45,139 nt of DNA from Elysia marginata. Its lineage: Eukaryota; Mollusca; Gastropoda; Plakobranchidae. Location: contig BMAT01008184.1 in NCBI GenBank assembly GCA_019649035.1, positions 152,290 through 197,428 of the forward strand, given 5' to 3'. The position numbers were made by a program, and so were the translations under genes. The notes under the pieces were generated by a model. The model had not been told where the DNA came from, ran no database searches, and saw nothing but the letters and a program-made list of their open reading frames with translations. Positions 22,701 to 31,950 of this stretch are shown one piece after another (position 1 is the first letter of the stretch; every line of letters begins with the position of its first letter).

Positions 22701-25700
22701 GTAATCTAATGTATAGATCTATCGACTGTATGATTGTGAGCTGATTAGGCTTAGCAATTATCGCACTGTACACATCCAAGAAGTCGTAGACCATCGATGA
22801 GAAACTAACAGGGAAGGGGAGGCATGGTCGGGCTGTATGTTACAAGAGCTATTGCCTAGGCTAACCTACAACAGTTTACCTGTCACATTGCTTGTTGTAC
22901 TGTAAGTCTTTACAAACCATCCCCTCAATACAGGCCTCCCTCTTCACACCCCTGTCCCCAAGCCTTCTCACACCTAAACATGTAAATGTAGCATTGTAGA
23001 TAAGCGTTGTTTTATCAAAGGAAAATGCAAATACCTGCTGAGTGATGCTAGCCTATTACTCGCATCCCAGTGGTTTCCTAATCCGTTTAAAAGGTAATTT
23101 TCACCGATTTCATAAAATCATAGTGTGCATTTAGGCGATGTTGCGTGTGTTTATGAATTTATGGTATATTGATAATATCGAAAAAAATAGGTCATTGCAA
23201 TTTGGCGTTAGTTAAACCGTAGCGTGCATTTATCTGACGTGCGGTTAACTGGATACTACTGTGCTAGCTACATGAAGTCTTATTGAGAAATAAGTATTAT
23301 AAACTGCTGTACCTGTTACTGTTTAGTTCAAGAAACAAACAATTCTATGGCATGCACTAGTTTCACCATATTTTACTTAATCTTTTGTTTTTAATTTTGA
23401 AATTGATTTCTTACAGACTGAAATGAAGATCACTCATGTGTTTTTTAATGAAAGAGTTGAGGATGTACCCATCACTCCAAAAACTCCCATTGTTGAGGTC
23501 TTAGAAAATCTGGAAAACTGCAAAGTTGAGGTAAGTTTTGAGGGCTGGACACACAGGCTGTGACTTTTAGTCAGAGAAGCAGTTTTCTCTGTTTATATTT
23601 TATTGTTATTGCACACGATCATCTTCAGGGGAGCAGTGTACATTGTGTGCAATAACAATAAAATATAAACAGAGTTTGGTTGTAGTTTTCACATGTATGC
23701 TGATGACACACAAATATATTTTCTTATATCAAATCAAACTAGCACAGCTTGAGAATTGTTTAAAACATATTAATGACTTGATAGTTGCTAATAAATTGAA
23801 ACTGAATGGAGATAAGACCATAGTTTTATTTTTTATCTGAAAAAATGCAAAGATTGTATAAAATTAAAACATGTTGATTTTTCTGGAATTCTGCTCTCTG
23901 TTCCCACAGGTAATGCTGTTAAAAATTTGTGTTTTTACTTTGAACTTCGAATGTCATATAAAAAAAAAAGTTTGCCAATCGTGTCATTTTCAGTTTCAAA
24001 ACATTGGCAAAATCAGAGATCTTATTGATAAAGATACCACCCACATGTTGATGCATGCTTTTTTACCAGTAGACTTCATTACTGTAATTCTCTGTTAAAT
24101 GGTTTACTTAGCTACTTAATTGAAAGAAACAGAGCTGCAAGAATAATAGTTAAAAAATCGACACAAAATCAAGAGAAATATTAAATGGGCTCCATTAGTT
24201 GGCTATTGAAGGGTGCATTTGTTTTAAGACAGTATGTCAAACTTTTAAATGTCTGAACAATCTAGCCCCTTGCTATCTCAAGGACCTAGTTATACCTTGT
24301 GAACCTGCATGCATTCTAAGATTTTCAAATCTATATTTTACTGTGTGCAAATGTCATTTCTTCTAGTTTTGAAACTAAGGCTTTTTCCGCGTCTGCCCCT
24401 ATAGTAATGAATTCCCTGTCTGAGGATACACACACTTGCAATATTATCAGTACTTTTCAAAAGAGCATTTTATTAACCCTCTCTTGTAATATTTTCAGTC
24501 AGTCATGTAATTTTTTGCTCTTACAAGTAAGTAGGTCTTACACTAACCAACCTTTTAAAAGAAGTTTTAGCACATTTTACTGCTATATTTTCTTGGAATA
24601 TTTAAGAGGCATTCAATGTGATATATTTCTTTATATATTTTATGTAATTTTTTATGTCAATTTTATGTATTGCACCATCGAACACTTTCTTGTGGATTTT
24701 AGGAGCATTATAAATAAATTACTATTATTATTATTATTAATATTATTATTATCATCGTTATCATTGTTGCTCGCACTTAATTGTAGACATGTTTCTCAAT
24801 TCTATGACAATTCGTTAAAAAGAAACAACAGAAAGACGTTGGATATAGTCTGAAAGAGAGCAAAAAGAACAAATGGAATGGGTTGTCATACAGCCAGAGA
24901 ACTTTTACAGCATAATATGTGGGTTTATTTTTCAAAGAGCACATAGACTGGTCATCAAGTGAAACTCCCGTTTTCAAGCCATTGCTTTGATTGATTGATT
25001 GAAATTTTTACAAGACCAGTCCATCATTAGCGATGATCTCAGGGCTTCCAGCCATTGCATCAAGTATTATGTTGGTGCATTTGATAAAATAAAACATGGA
25101 AGTTATGCTAAGTTAATTATTATTCTATTTGTATCCGTAAGTGATGAAAAATGGATATTTTTTCAAATTTCCAATCAGCTTAACTGGCCCATACGAAAGG
25201 TGCTTTTAAAATTTCTTACCACCTTCTTATCCTGATCCCTTTTTTTCCCCTGTGCTTTCTATTCTTCATGTGACCCGGTTTGGTTAGATCATTAGATAAC
25301 TTCTTTTGTTAGTTCATGCTGTGGGACACGAAACATTGGTAAAAAAAAATAATAAAATTTACTTCTTACATCATATGTGTAGTTAGACATCCTAGAGTAA
25401 TTTTAAAAAGGAAGGCATGCAGTGAGTAAAATTATTTGAGCATCACTAAATCCTCCGCTCCAGAGAGTAGCGAGGTAGCACTTCCCCATTCTCAGTCCAT
25501 AAGGGACTATCCAGCGTTACTGCGGGGCCAACAAATTTTAAGCTCAGTCTTGTGCTATGGTGACTTTGTTAATAGCTAATTTGCTATTCCTTTCTATTCT
25601 AGTGCATTGTTTAAATAAGGTACCAAGTGAAGAGATATAACGATAGGAGGGGTTTTAGACGGAGAGAGAGGTGTAAAGAGGGATCGAGANNNNNNNNNNN

Positions 25701-26655
25701 NNNNNNNNNNNNNNNNNNNNNNNNNNNNNNNNNNNNNNNGAAGGGGTTAGGGTTTGAGCTAGACTTGAGGGTGAGATTGCTTAAATATATATCTTGTAGG
25801 CCTAATTATCTTTGTGGTTTCTGATGCTCTAACGCAAAAGTTCTTCGATGATGTCCCTAGCTGTGATGTTTAGGGCTATGGGCTGCATCTTTTTTTACAG
25901 TTTATTTTGTTTCTGAGATAAAAATAACCAATACCCTGATCCCTTGTTTTTTTTTTTGTTTTATGTAGGAATCTAACTTTGACTTGACAGAACCCATTAA
26001 GTGGGCAACACAGAGGAAGGCAAAGTTTGATAATATCCTAATCATCACAGATCTGAAGAAAGTTGCGTCAGCTATGGATTTCCAGGCTCATGTGCGGCAG
26101 TACCGCAGGGAGGTGGACCATCAACACACCAAGTCAGTATTCTCAGCCTTTTCCAGCTTCTTGTGTTTGTATATTATCAGTACCTTTTTCTAGGACCAAT
26201 TTTTTTTTTCATTTTAAGTCACATATTTACATTTCCTATCTTTAATGGTACGTTGAAAATATCCTTATAGGCCAAATATAAAGTTCACCCACTCGATCTT
26301 TCATGTTTTGTTAAAAATATCCTCATAAACCAAACAAAAAAGTATGCTCTTATTTGCCTATCTTAAAAGTTATGTATATAGTTAGAGGGTTTTTGCAAGG
26401 TATTTGTATTATATAATTTATATACATCATTTTTCACATGCATAATCAGAGATAAACTGTTGCATTGACAGGGTTGCTGTTCTCGGCCTCAGCGAAGTGA
26501 CCACAACTGTCGCAGACGTCAAAGATCTTAACCTGCTAGAGATGTCAGGTCTAAATGACTCTGCACTGCAACTTCTACTGCGCTTCTTCAAAGGTGACCT
26601 TGATTTCGATCCGAGTGGTGATAATGAACCAGCTGCGTCAAATAGCGCGTCCTAA
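10197..26655 (+). CDS. RO60: Ro60-like ribonucleoprotein (TROVE + vWA-like), eight coding exons, complete
   Basis: Spliced CDS join(10197..10734, 11827..12050, 13655..13848, 20669..20789, 21485..21625, 23417..23530, 25969..26132, 26472..26655), 1680 nt, 559 residues. All junctions are GT/AG and in phase. Human Ro60 is 538 residues. Residues 1 to about 355 form the HEAT-like TROVE ring that binds Y RNAs and the ends of misfolded small RNAs. Landmarks are CTGSENGCY (17-25), DLFTFVDLHKK, GWGRGMRNLVHRWY (128-141) and GRGWTHRDVIRQCH (159-172). Residues about 360-545 align with the vWA domain. The MIDAS DxSxS is replaced by HLEGE (374-378), the MIDAS threonine region reads SNFDLTEP, and only TD of the third loop remains (471-472). 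An acidic Ser/Ala tail ends the protein. RNA binding is inferred from the family; metal-dependent ligand binding by the vWA domain looks lost. It may be a diverged paralog rather than the main Ro60. Confidence 0.88.
11494..11682. mobile_element. TIR element (MITE), AGTCAAGTCC-end family, copy 2 (intron 1)
   Basis: The left end TACATTCAAGTCCATATAAT and the following ATCCAAACTGGGATG match the left end of the copy at 4198. The right side (ACAATGTATACTGG, TTTTTGGATAAATTAAA, ACCAGATTTTACTGTG) follows the same order. It is shorter through internal deletion. Confidence 0.5.
11827..12050 (+). CDS. RO60: Ro60-like, coding exon 2
   Basis: Begins after TTGCAG and ends GAG|GTAAGC; phase 1 in, phase 0 out. 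Residues 180-254 include VVHYLVNGKKEI, LSLLRAVEALN and LVRALIERHKLL, which line up with the KYLEAVEKVK and VIHLIEEHRLV region of human Ro60. Confidence 0.88.
12150..12420 (-). mobile_element. LINE fragment, C-terminal end of a reverse-transcriptase ORF
   Basis: On the - strand an open frame reads SKQRGLPKTSIVTTLRQDLK, then DLDHLRDIAQNKSGWKHL. This is the usual tail of many non-LTR retrotransposon polyproteins (a G-x-P-K motif, then DLxx, then a WxxL end). It is a short 5'-truncated piece in intron 2. Confidence 0.6.
12439..12595. mobile_element. Pogo-like MITE, CAGTAGAACCC ends
   Basis: Left end ACAGTAGAACCCTTCAATTA; right end reverse-complemented TACAGCGGAACCCCTGAATA. Body about 157 bp with 'AAGACCACCCCTCTTATG'. 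It abuts the LINE fragment in intron 2. Confidence 0.55.
12835..13496. mobile_element. Pogo-like TIR element, TACAGTGGAATCC family, copy 1 (contains a gap)
   Basis: The ends are inverted over about 26 bp: TACAGTGGAATCCGCGAGAA at the left and TACAGTGGAATCCGGATAAA (reverse complement) at the right, both then reading GTCAAC. Multiple AAGTCAAC motifs lie inside the left end. The 147-N gap covers part of the interior. Shorter relatives are at 15047 and 36302. Confidence 0.7.
13309..13455. other. Assembly gap, 147 N
   Basis: A run of N inside a TIR element in intron 2 of the Ro60-like gene. No coding sequence is missing as judged by exon phase. Confidence 0.99.
13655..13848 (+). CDS. RO60: Ro60-like, coding exon 3
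   Basis: Begins after TTTTTGCTAG and ends at CAGAA|GTAAG; phase 0 in, phase 2 out. Residues 255-318 include YEALLCHMPTEDLF, matching human VWKALLQEMPLTALL. This is the last part of the TROVE ring before the segment encoded by exon 4. Confidence 0.85.
14030..14215 (-). mobile_element. tRNA-derived SINE, second family, copy 1 (intron 3)
   Basis: Read on the - strand it contains TAGTGGCGACATGGTATAAG, an A-box-like TGGCAAGGCAATGG, and a B-box GGTTCGAATC (14120-14129), about 36 bp apart as in tRNAs. The body CAGACATTTCGAGC and ATTTCATACCTTTAAAA follows. A homologous copy in the other orientation is at 35327-35490. Confidence 0.6.
15047..15193. mobile_element. Pogo-like MITE, TACAGTGGAATCC family, copy 2
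   Basis: Left end TCAGTGGATTCCACTTAAAG then TCAACACC; right end AACGATTCCACTGTA. It is a 147-bp deletion derivative directly left of the transposon nest in intron 3. Confidence 0.6.
17340..18978 (-). mobile_element. Tc1-like element (innermost layer of the nest)
   Basis: It is flanked by TA on both sides (17340-17341 and 18977-18978). The right terminus, inverted, reads TTGAGCGCCAAAAGAAAC; the left reads ACCGACAAAAGAAAC, a degenerate partner. The transposase lies between, on the - strand. Total length about 1.6 kb, usual for the superfamily. Confidence 0.8.
17658..18677 (-). pseudogene. Tc1-like transposase, full length but with three in-frame stops
   Basis: One continuous - strand frame of 339 codons plus a final TAG. 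The N-terminus has the paired-like helix-turn-helix region (residues about 1-60) and a GRPR motif. The catalytic triad is visible: D150 in VVFSDES, D241 in FQQDNARAH, E276 in NPIEQLW; 34 residues separate the last two (DD34E). The frame is broken by TGA at codon 153 (18219-18221), TAA at codon 215 (18033-18035) and TGA at codon 325 (17703-17705). Both TGA codons sit where the family commonly has Arg, which fits CGA-to-TGA decay. There is no frameshift. It should encode no active enzyme; it is a relatively young, dead copy. Confidence 0.85.
20272..20309. repeat. C11-A27 homopolymer tract
   Basis: Eleven C followed directly by 27 A, within the outer element of the nest. It is prone to length errors in sequencing. 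Confidence 0.9.
20669..20789 (+). CDS. RO60: Ro60-like, coding exon 4
   Basis: Begins after TCTTTCAG and ends GGAC|GTAGGT; phase 2 in, phase 0 out. Residues 319-359 (NPMVILAALRKY, then LIKALQAAFDASLD) match human HPFHILIALETY and ILKALDAAFYKTF, the link from the TROVE ring to the vWA domain. Confidence 0.88.
20790..21484 (+). other. Intron 4 of the Ro60-like gene
   Basis: T-rich intron without a recognised repeat or RNA gene. Ends in a pyrimidine-containing CCTCAG acceptor. Confidence 0.6.
21485..21625 (+). CDS. RO60: Ro60-like, coding exon 5 (degenerate MIDAS exon)
   Basis: Phase 0 at both ends; 47 codons, residues 360-406. KSMLVAVHLEGEGRKK aligns with human KRFLLAVDVSASMNQ, so the first beta strand is kept but the metal-binding DxSxS is not. 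VATAHFIKFMHK matches VAAAMCMVVTR. Confidence 0.85.
21696..21913. repeat. 218-bp segment bounded by a perfect 14-bp inverted repeat (intron 5)
   Basis: TTGGGACCGACAGT at 21696-21709 and its complement at 21900-21913. No TSD or family was recognised. It could be a small MITE or chance. Confidence 0.4.
22490..23263. mobile_element. Pogo-like TIR element, TACAGTAGTATYC ends (intron 5)
   Basis: Left TACAGTAGTATTCGGTTAAA and right end, reverse complement, CACAGTAGTATCCAGTTAAC. Both continue into ATGCATGGC / ATGCACGC. About 770 bp with no transposase found. Confidence 0.6.
23417..23530 (+). CDS. RO60: Ro60-like, coding exon 6
   Basis: Begins after TTCTTACAG and ends GAG|GTAAGT; 38 codons, phase 0 at both ends. 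Residues 407-444 (THVFFNERVEDVPIT, then VEVLENLENCKVE) match the vWA strand and helix around human YVVAFSDEMVPCPVT. Confidence 0.88.
23587..23674. repeat. Perfect 30-bp inverted repeat with a 28-nt loop (intron 6)
   Basis: Arm 1 is 23587-23616 and arm 2 is 23645-23674. All 30 bases are complementary: arm 1 begins CTCTGTTTATATTTTATTG and ends TGCACAC. Arm 2 runs straight into the LINE fragment. Confidence 0.95.
23675..24768 (+). mobile_element. CR1/L2-like LINE fragment with a (TTA)n tail (intron 6)
   Basis: Contains the reverse-transcriptase catalytic motif YADDTQIY (23696-23719), then in another frame LENCLKHINDLIVANKLKLN and DKT. Later it contains SRLHYCNSLLNG and ERNRAARIIVKK, typical of the RT thumb and C-terminal region of CR1/L2/Jockey-type LINEs. 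Several stops and at least one frameshift show it is dead. The 3' end has 'AGCATTATAAATAAATTA' and a TTA microsatellite. The 5' part is missing. Confidence 0.75.
24721..24757. repeat. (TTA)n microsatellite at the LINE 3' end
   Basis: Imperfect TTA/ATT repeats of about 37 bp, as often found at the 3' ends of CR1/L2-like elements. Confidence 0.85.
25690..25739. other. Assembly gap, 50 N
   Basis: Run of N in intron 6. Its flanks are purine-rich (GAGAGAGG... on the left). Confidence 0.99.
25969..26132 (+). CDS. RO60: Ro60-like, coding exon 7
   Basis: Begins after TTTTATGTAG and ends CAA|GTCAGT; phase 0 in, phase 2 out. Residues 445-498: the tryptophan in EPIKWATQRK and the ILIITDL strand match human LPMIWAQKTN and VFIVFTDNE. 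FQAHVRQYRREVD matches AIALREYRKKMD. The human TDCS and TDNE metal-loop residues read DLTE and TDLK here. Confidence 0.88.
26472..26655 (+). CDS. RO60: Ro60-like, coding exon 8 (last)
   Basis: Begins after TTGACAG and ends at TAA. Residues 499-559: VAVLGLSEVTTTVAD and LLEMSGLNDSALQLLLRF match the human LIVCGMTSNGFTIAD and MLDMCGFDTGALDVIRNF. A tail of about 20 residues (GDLDFDPSGDNEP...) goes beyond the usual Ro60 end. Confidence 0.88.
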
Positions 26656-27238
26656 GCGAAGGTCTGCTTGATATAGATACGACATCAAAGAGCATATCCA
26701 AGGCACAGACTGCTTGAATGGCTATCATTCTCAACAAATGTGGAAGCGGTTTGGGTATTGGGTTTATATATATTCGGTTTATTTTTCTCTCTAAGTTGGG
26801 GTTTTAATGAATATTTTTTTCTACTATCTTTGAAATTTATCACATGGAAATTTAAGTGGATTTTAATCAATCATTGAATTATATTGAAATCTTAAGAAAC
26901 TCACATGTATGTTGCAAAAACTGCAACACTTAGTGATGTTTGTGATATAAAAGCTATAAATACCTGCATCAAAGGTTTTCAACAAAATAGACATAGATCT
27001 GTGGGTAAACCAAGGACATTAGTGCTAAAGAGTTCAGTGATTTGGTCTTCATGTAGCTGCACATTATTTATGCCACATTTTTTAAAATCCAAAACTTGGA
27101 ATACAAAAAAAAAGTTGTAGAATTATAACTGAATGCTAGTAGCAGGTTCTTTGATTTATGGAAGGCCATAAAAGAGTTACTATATTTATCAAATGATTGT
27201 AATACAGGACTTCACTACAGTAGTGACTGAACAACTGT

Positions 27239-27244
27239 AATAAA
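27239..27244 (+). terminator. Candidate poly(A) signal of the Ro60-like gene
   Basis: First AATAAA I found after the stop codon, 584 bp downstream. Other signals further on (for example at about 29385) are possible. Confidence 0.3.
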
Positions 27245-27324
27245 CTTGAGACTCCTCCCTGTAAAGAAATTTTTCATGATTTAAATATGTCTCATAACCA
27301 TTTCAAACCAGTCGGAAACTTCAA

Positions 27325-27520
27325 TATAAGAAGAATTTTAAAAGTAGATTTATACCTCATTATTTCCCTAATTTTAAATGAAAAGAAATTGTAATATCTT
27401 CTTTAAAAATTTTGATAATTTCAGTCTTCAACATTTGGAAGATAAAAAAAATGCATCTTTCTTGTAATGTGAAAATGGCAACATCCGACTCATTCACATG
27501 GATAGAGAGATAGATTAAAT
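27325..27520. mobile_element. TIR-element remnant, AGTCAAGTCC-end family, copy 3 (interior only)
   Basis: Follows the interior of the 4198 copy in order: GTAGATTT, ATTTTGATAAT, TCAACATTTGGAA (against TCAATGTTTGGAA), GCATC, TAATGTGAAAATGGCAACAT and CCGACTCATT. Clear ends were not seen. Confidence 0.45.
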
Positions 27521-28562
27521 TAAAATAAGAATGTGCATTTTTATTGTATGTAACAAGTTAATGTGTTGGAAGGGCATGAAAGAAATCTGGAAACACATAC
27601 ATTGTCATGTGATATGTCTCCAGTCCAGCTTGAAGGAATCAAATGTGGCAAGTTTCACTTTCAAAGGTGATGCTGCTTTGAACAAGAGGACTTTTACAGG
27701 CTTCCAAACGAAAGAAATATTCATGAAAAAATTATCAACATTTTGTGGAAAGATATAAAAACTTTTATTGATTTTAAATATAGAGAAAAATAAGAAAAAT
27801 TAGAGCTGTAAATAGCTTTTTCTCTCTAGAACAATTTCTTACTTTTGAGTCATTCGCTTTGAAGGGAGACATATGTAATTTTCGTTGCTATAAATTTTTT
27901 TTTATGAGAGAGACTTTTTAATTTTCCTCCCAAGTTGTTGTCAGCTAGACCACAACCTGAATTTAGAATACCTATATCTAGAAATAGAGAAACACACCAG
28001 GAGTAAGATGGTGCTACTCATATGGCTATCCTGGCAGAACTCCGTTGAACTTCTCATAATTCTAGCAGCTATTATTCACACTGACTCACAAACTGAGGGT
28101 TCAGATATTTTTCTTGTTTTCTTAGTGCAGCAGCCTAGCAAAAAAGTGTAACTCATGCTTGAAGTGAATAGCTAATTATATAATATTACTTTATACAATT
28201 TCAGTTTTCAAGGTATTAATGCAAACTAACCATAACTTTCATTTCCTAAAAAGGATATATATAGAATCACTGACGTTTTGTACACACTGCGATACCGTTG
28301 TAATTTTTTGTTTGTATTCTTTATTAACCTGGGTCTTTCTTTCATGGTCATTTGTGTGCAAAATCAAATTTAACTCTGTATATATTTTTTGCTAATTTTC
28401 ATAATGTTTGAATTCTCTGTACTTTGGCACAGTATGAGTGAGGCAGTTTAACTTTTGAATATAAACAAACAAGAGTATCAAAAGACATGTCATTAATATC
28501 TCTGTCATAATCAATAACAGCCTAGCTGAAAGCATAAGATTGTAAGCCTCTTGATGTTTTAA

Positions 28563-28612
28563 CTGCTAGGTCACACATCTTTTAACCACTGCTAGGTCAC
28601 ACGTCTTTTAAC
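28563..28612. repeat. Two-copy 26-bp direct repeat
   Basis: CTGCTAGGTCACACATCTTT and CTGCTAGGTCACACGTCTTT, each followed by TAAC. It directly precedes the TTAA element at 28608. Confidence 0.8.
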
Positions 28613-29150
28613 TCAATCCCACCTAAAGGGCCCACCGTCGCCCGATTGGACCACACTATTGTGTACCTACATCGTCCGATCGTCATTGCTTTCGTTGTGT
28701 ACTTTTGGTAGCTTAGTAGCCCCGAAAATCTTGCCAAAATCTCGAGTGAGCCTCTTCTTTTTTAGAGGAGATTTTACTTTTGGTCGACAAACAAGCTGAA
28801 GCGGGTCCGTTGAAGTTGACCGTTTTTCAGTACGATTTTGCACACATTTCTAGACCTAGAGTCTAGGTCTAGATCTGCCTGCGCCCAATATGGATGATGT
28901 TACCTTCTGGCTTCTCTTTTTCTTTTGAAGTAGATCTCAAGCGTTATTTAGGTTATTTTCATTTCACTCTTGGTCCATAAATAAGCCAAAGTGGGTCTGT
29001 TGAAGTTGACATTTTTTCAGTATGATTTTGCACAGATTTCTAGACCTAGATTCTAGATCTAGATCTAGCCGCATCGGATATGGATGATTTACCTCCCTTC
29101 TCTTAGGGGCTTCGACTGGGCTGGGTGGGCCTAGGGGGGGATTGAGTTAA
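28608..29150. mobile_element. TTAA-flanked TIR element with an internal duplication, piggyBac-like
   Basis: Perfect 13-bp inverted ends TTAACTCAATCCC and GGGATTGAGTTAA with TTAA at both borders. Similarity continues into GGGCCCACC / GGCCCACCC. Inside are two diverged copies of a ~140-bp block (28776-28917 and 28966-29103) sharing GTTGAAGTTGAC, TTTTTCAGTA and TTTCTAGACCTAGA. No transposase, so non-autonomous. Confidence 0.6.
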
Positions 29151-30586
29151 CCAGTCACAGTAAATATGAAGTTACAAATTTTGCATAGAAAAAAAAATCC
29201 ATGATAAAGTAAATTTCTTCTACTTCTATTAAAAAAACTTGATAACTTTTTCAAGAGCCTTTGGGAATCATAGAGAATGCAAAGAAAATGCCACACGAAA
29301 TGTCCTTGAATATGAGAAACAGAATCGTCTCTGGTGGAGTAATCATGACCAAGTAATACCTATAAGTTTAATTTAGTCTTTAATAAACAAAGCCATGTTA
29401 AGTAAGTTTTTTAGTTAGGCATTATCTTTCTATTGTAACATACTAGATAGCTAAGATTATATAGGTTTCTAGCCATTCAGAATGAAAATTGATTGGATGC
29501 GGACAAAAAGTTTCAGAACCCCATATTAATTCCATCTGTTTCCTCCATCCATGGATCTGTCTGGTCTTACATTTCTCCAAAATAAACAGGCTGCCAAGAA
29601 ATCTGTTATAGAATAAACTGCGCTTGGCAAAGTCCTTAAAAGGGGTCAAAAATTGATATAAACTCTCTCGTCACTAAACTAAGAAACATAATCAAGTTAA
29701 TGACATGTACGTGGAGCATCTTGTTTTACTGCATATTCGATTTTTTTTCTTGTATGTCATTGTGACAAATCATTATCTGAACTTTATATTGAGTTGTTGG
29801 TTGAGCAGCCATTAGGTCTCCTAATATGTCATATCTTTCTTTTCACCTCTGCATATATATATGTTCAGACAATTCCAGACACCATTTATAATAAATCCCT
29901 CCTGCGGTTATCTACTAATCATAGCCTAAACTACCATGTTTATATACCAAATTGTGAATTGGATTGAGCATTATATCACAGTTCCATGCAACATTGTTGA
30001 AAATATCTATATATGTATTTGTGATTTCATAATGTTATTCCCATCAAGTGTAAGTGTATGTGAGACTTGTCAAAAGTTAGATCTTGTACTACAAAGAGAT
30101 GACTTCTAAAAGTTTTTGGGAATCTTCAACATCAAGTTAAACCTTTATACCAGCAAGATTTAACTTGTAAGAAGTTAAGCAACCACATGATAGTTGCATA
30201 GATGCTAATTTCTTTGCATAAAACAGTACAAGTTACCATCTATGCCACTTTGTTATCCTCTTCATGTGAATAATTTCCTGTTAAGTGCTATTATTTTCAA
30301 GTAAGAAAGTCAGCATTTCATTTTTGGTAAATCAATATTTTGTGAGCTGCCACCTTCTGCAAATAACCTTCTCATATATTTTTCACATAAATATGTCTTA
30401 TATCTTGGCTCAATTTGTTCTTATTGTGAGTAATGAAATTTACGTTAAAACTAAAAGTGATGGAGCTATTTGATCAAAGTTAGTATATTCGTACCAGTGC
30501 AAACAATTTTGAATTTTTGAACATTGAAAAAACAAACAGAAAAAAATGGGTTATTAATTTTCTAGAGATGAATTTTATCAAGTGAC
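29151..30586. other. Non-coding AT-rich stretch
   Basis: No gene, RNA or repeat recognised. Part of the space between the convergent genes. Confidence 0.4.
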
Positions 30587-30594
30587 ATCTATAC

Positions 30595-30615
30595 ATATAT
30601 ATATATATATATATA
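30595..30615. repeat. (TA)n microsatellite
   Basis: About 10 TA units after ATCTATACA. Confidence 0.9.
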
Positions 30616-30786
30616 AGGTTGTAGTGTCTTTCTGTGTGTCTGTGTATTAGAGATTCACGCCTCACAGACTGTATGCAGAAGTCTCAAAATTTACAGCTAT
30701 TTTGACCTACCCTGGAAGCGTATTTTTTAATTCAGTTGATGTCTAGGAGAGCTTATTTTGAAGATTTAAAATCTGAACCAGAGTCA

Positions 30787-31950
30787 GCGCCTAGATCTAG
30801 ATTCTAAGTTTAGCCATGGCTAAAGTTTGATATTCGTTTCAATAAAGCATGATGTATATTTCAATTTATGTTGGGCGTTCTTCGTGCAATGTTTTTTGGA
30901 AATTCCCGCTAGGGCTTAAAAGTTCGCATTTGTTAATTGGAGCTTTTGTTTTAAATTTGAAACACTGAAACATAAAAACTTACGCTTCAATTTTGAAAAG
31001 TTCAAGAACATAAACTCTTAGGAAGAGAATCATTGATTATGAAACTTTTTACACCACAAAGAATAATTGAATGTGGGGAAAACCCATAATTATAGTTTTG
31101 CCCATTTTTCATTTTCATCATAGAACCTAGATTAGACCCTGAATCTAGAATAAGTGTCTTAAACCTTGACGTAGATCTAGAAATTAATCTAGATTATCCA
31201 GGTTTTGGGTAGACGATTGTTTAAGTTCTAGAAGACTATTTGAACCTAGAGTAAAGATTAGGACCAGATACACTTTAGTTGACTTTTTTTTTTCTTCTTT
31301 ATTTTATGTTATGTGTGTCATACTTTCTTCAATTTTAAGAGGTAAAGGACGGTAGCCAATTTCAACACCCATATCAAAAATAAAAAAAAGATTGGAAGAT
31401 TGAAGAACAACTATAATTAAATTATAGTTTTGCCCGCTTCCTGACTTCGTCGAATGATCTAGATTAGGTATAGATCTACAATCTAAATTAGATTTCTTAA
31501 TGGAAATTAATCAAGTAATATAGGTTTTAGATCAAGATCTAAAGGACTTTTAAAACTTAAAGCCTAGATTAGGCCTTGATCTAGATCAGATGTTTAGTGG
31601 ATTTTTGTTTGTTCTTACGTTCTGCGTGTGATGTTTTCCATTTCTTAGGAGGTCCAGGTTTGCTTCATAATAATTAAGATAAACAGAAAGGAATAATTGA
31701 ATATAAAAAACATGGCATTAACTCTATAGCAATGGCCGGACGCTGTCAACGTCCGATGTATAGTCATAACTAAGGAGGGGAGAAAGCCGATGTACGTATA
31801 AAACTATGAAATTGTTTGATCCCCAAAGTTGATTATAGTAGATTGAACTTCAGAGGGAAGCTAAATTTAACTCTTTTAGCAGTTTTCGTAGAGATCCTGA
31901 AGTTACATCCGTTCATGTAGATCTAGGCTTAGAATTAGATCTAGATAAAT
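30787..31950. repeat. Region rich in TAGATCTAGA-type motifs
   Basis: AGATCTAG, TCTAGATT, TAGATCTAG and near variants occur repeatedly (for example around 30793, 31130-31195, 31457-31585, 31918-31945), far above what the base composition predicts. Similar clusters lie at 28850-28875, 29040-29068, 16710-16724 and 42043-42290. Confidence 0.55.

Noticed and set aside
30587-31773. Possible Helitron: ATCTATACATATATA start, CGGACG/CGTCCG hairpin at 31737-31755 and CTAA at 31770
   Set aside because: The base after CTAA is G instead of the expected T, the hairpin is only 6 bp, and no Rep/helicase sequence is present. Evidence too thin.
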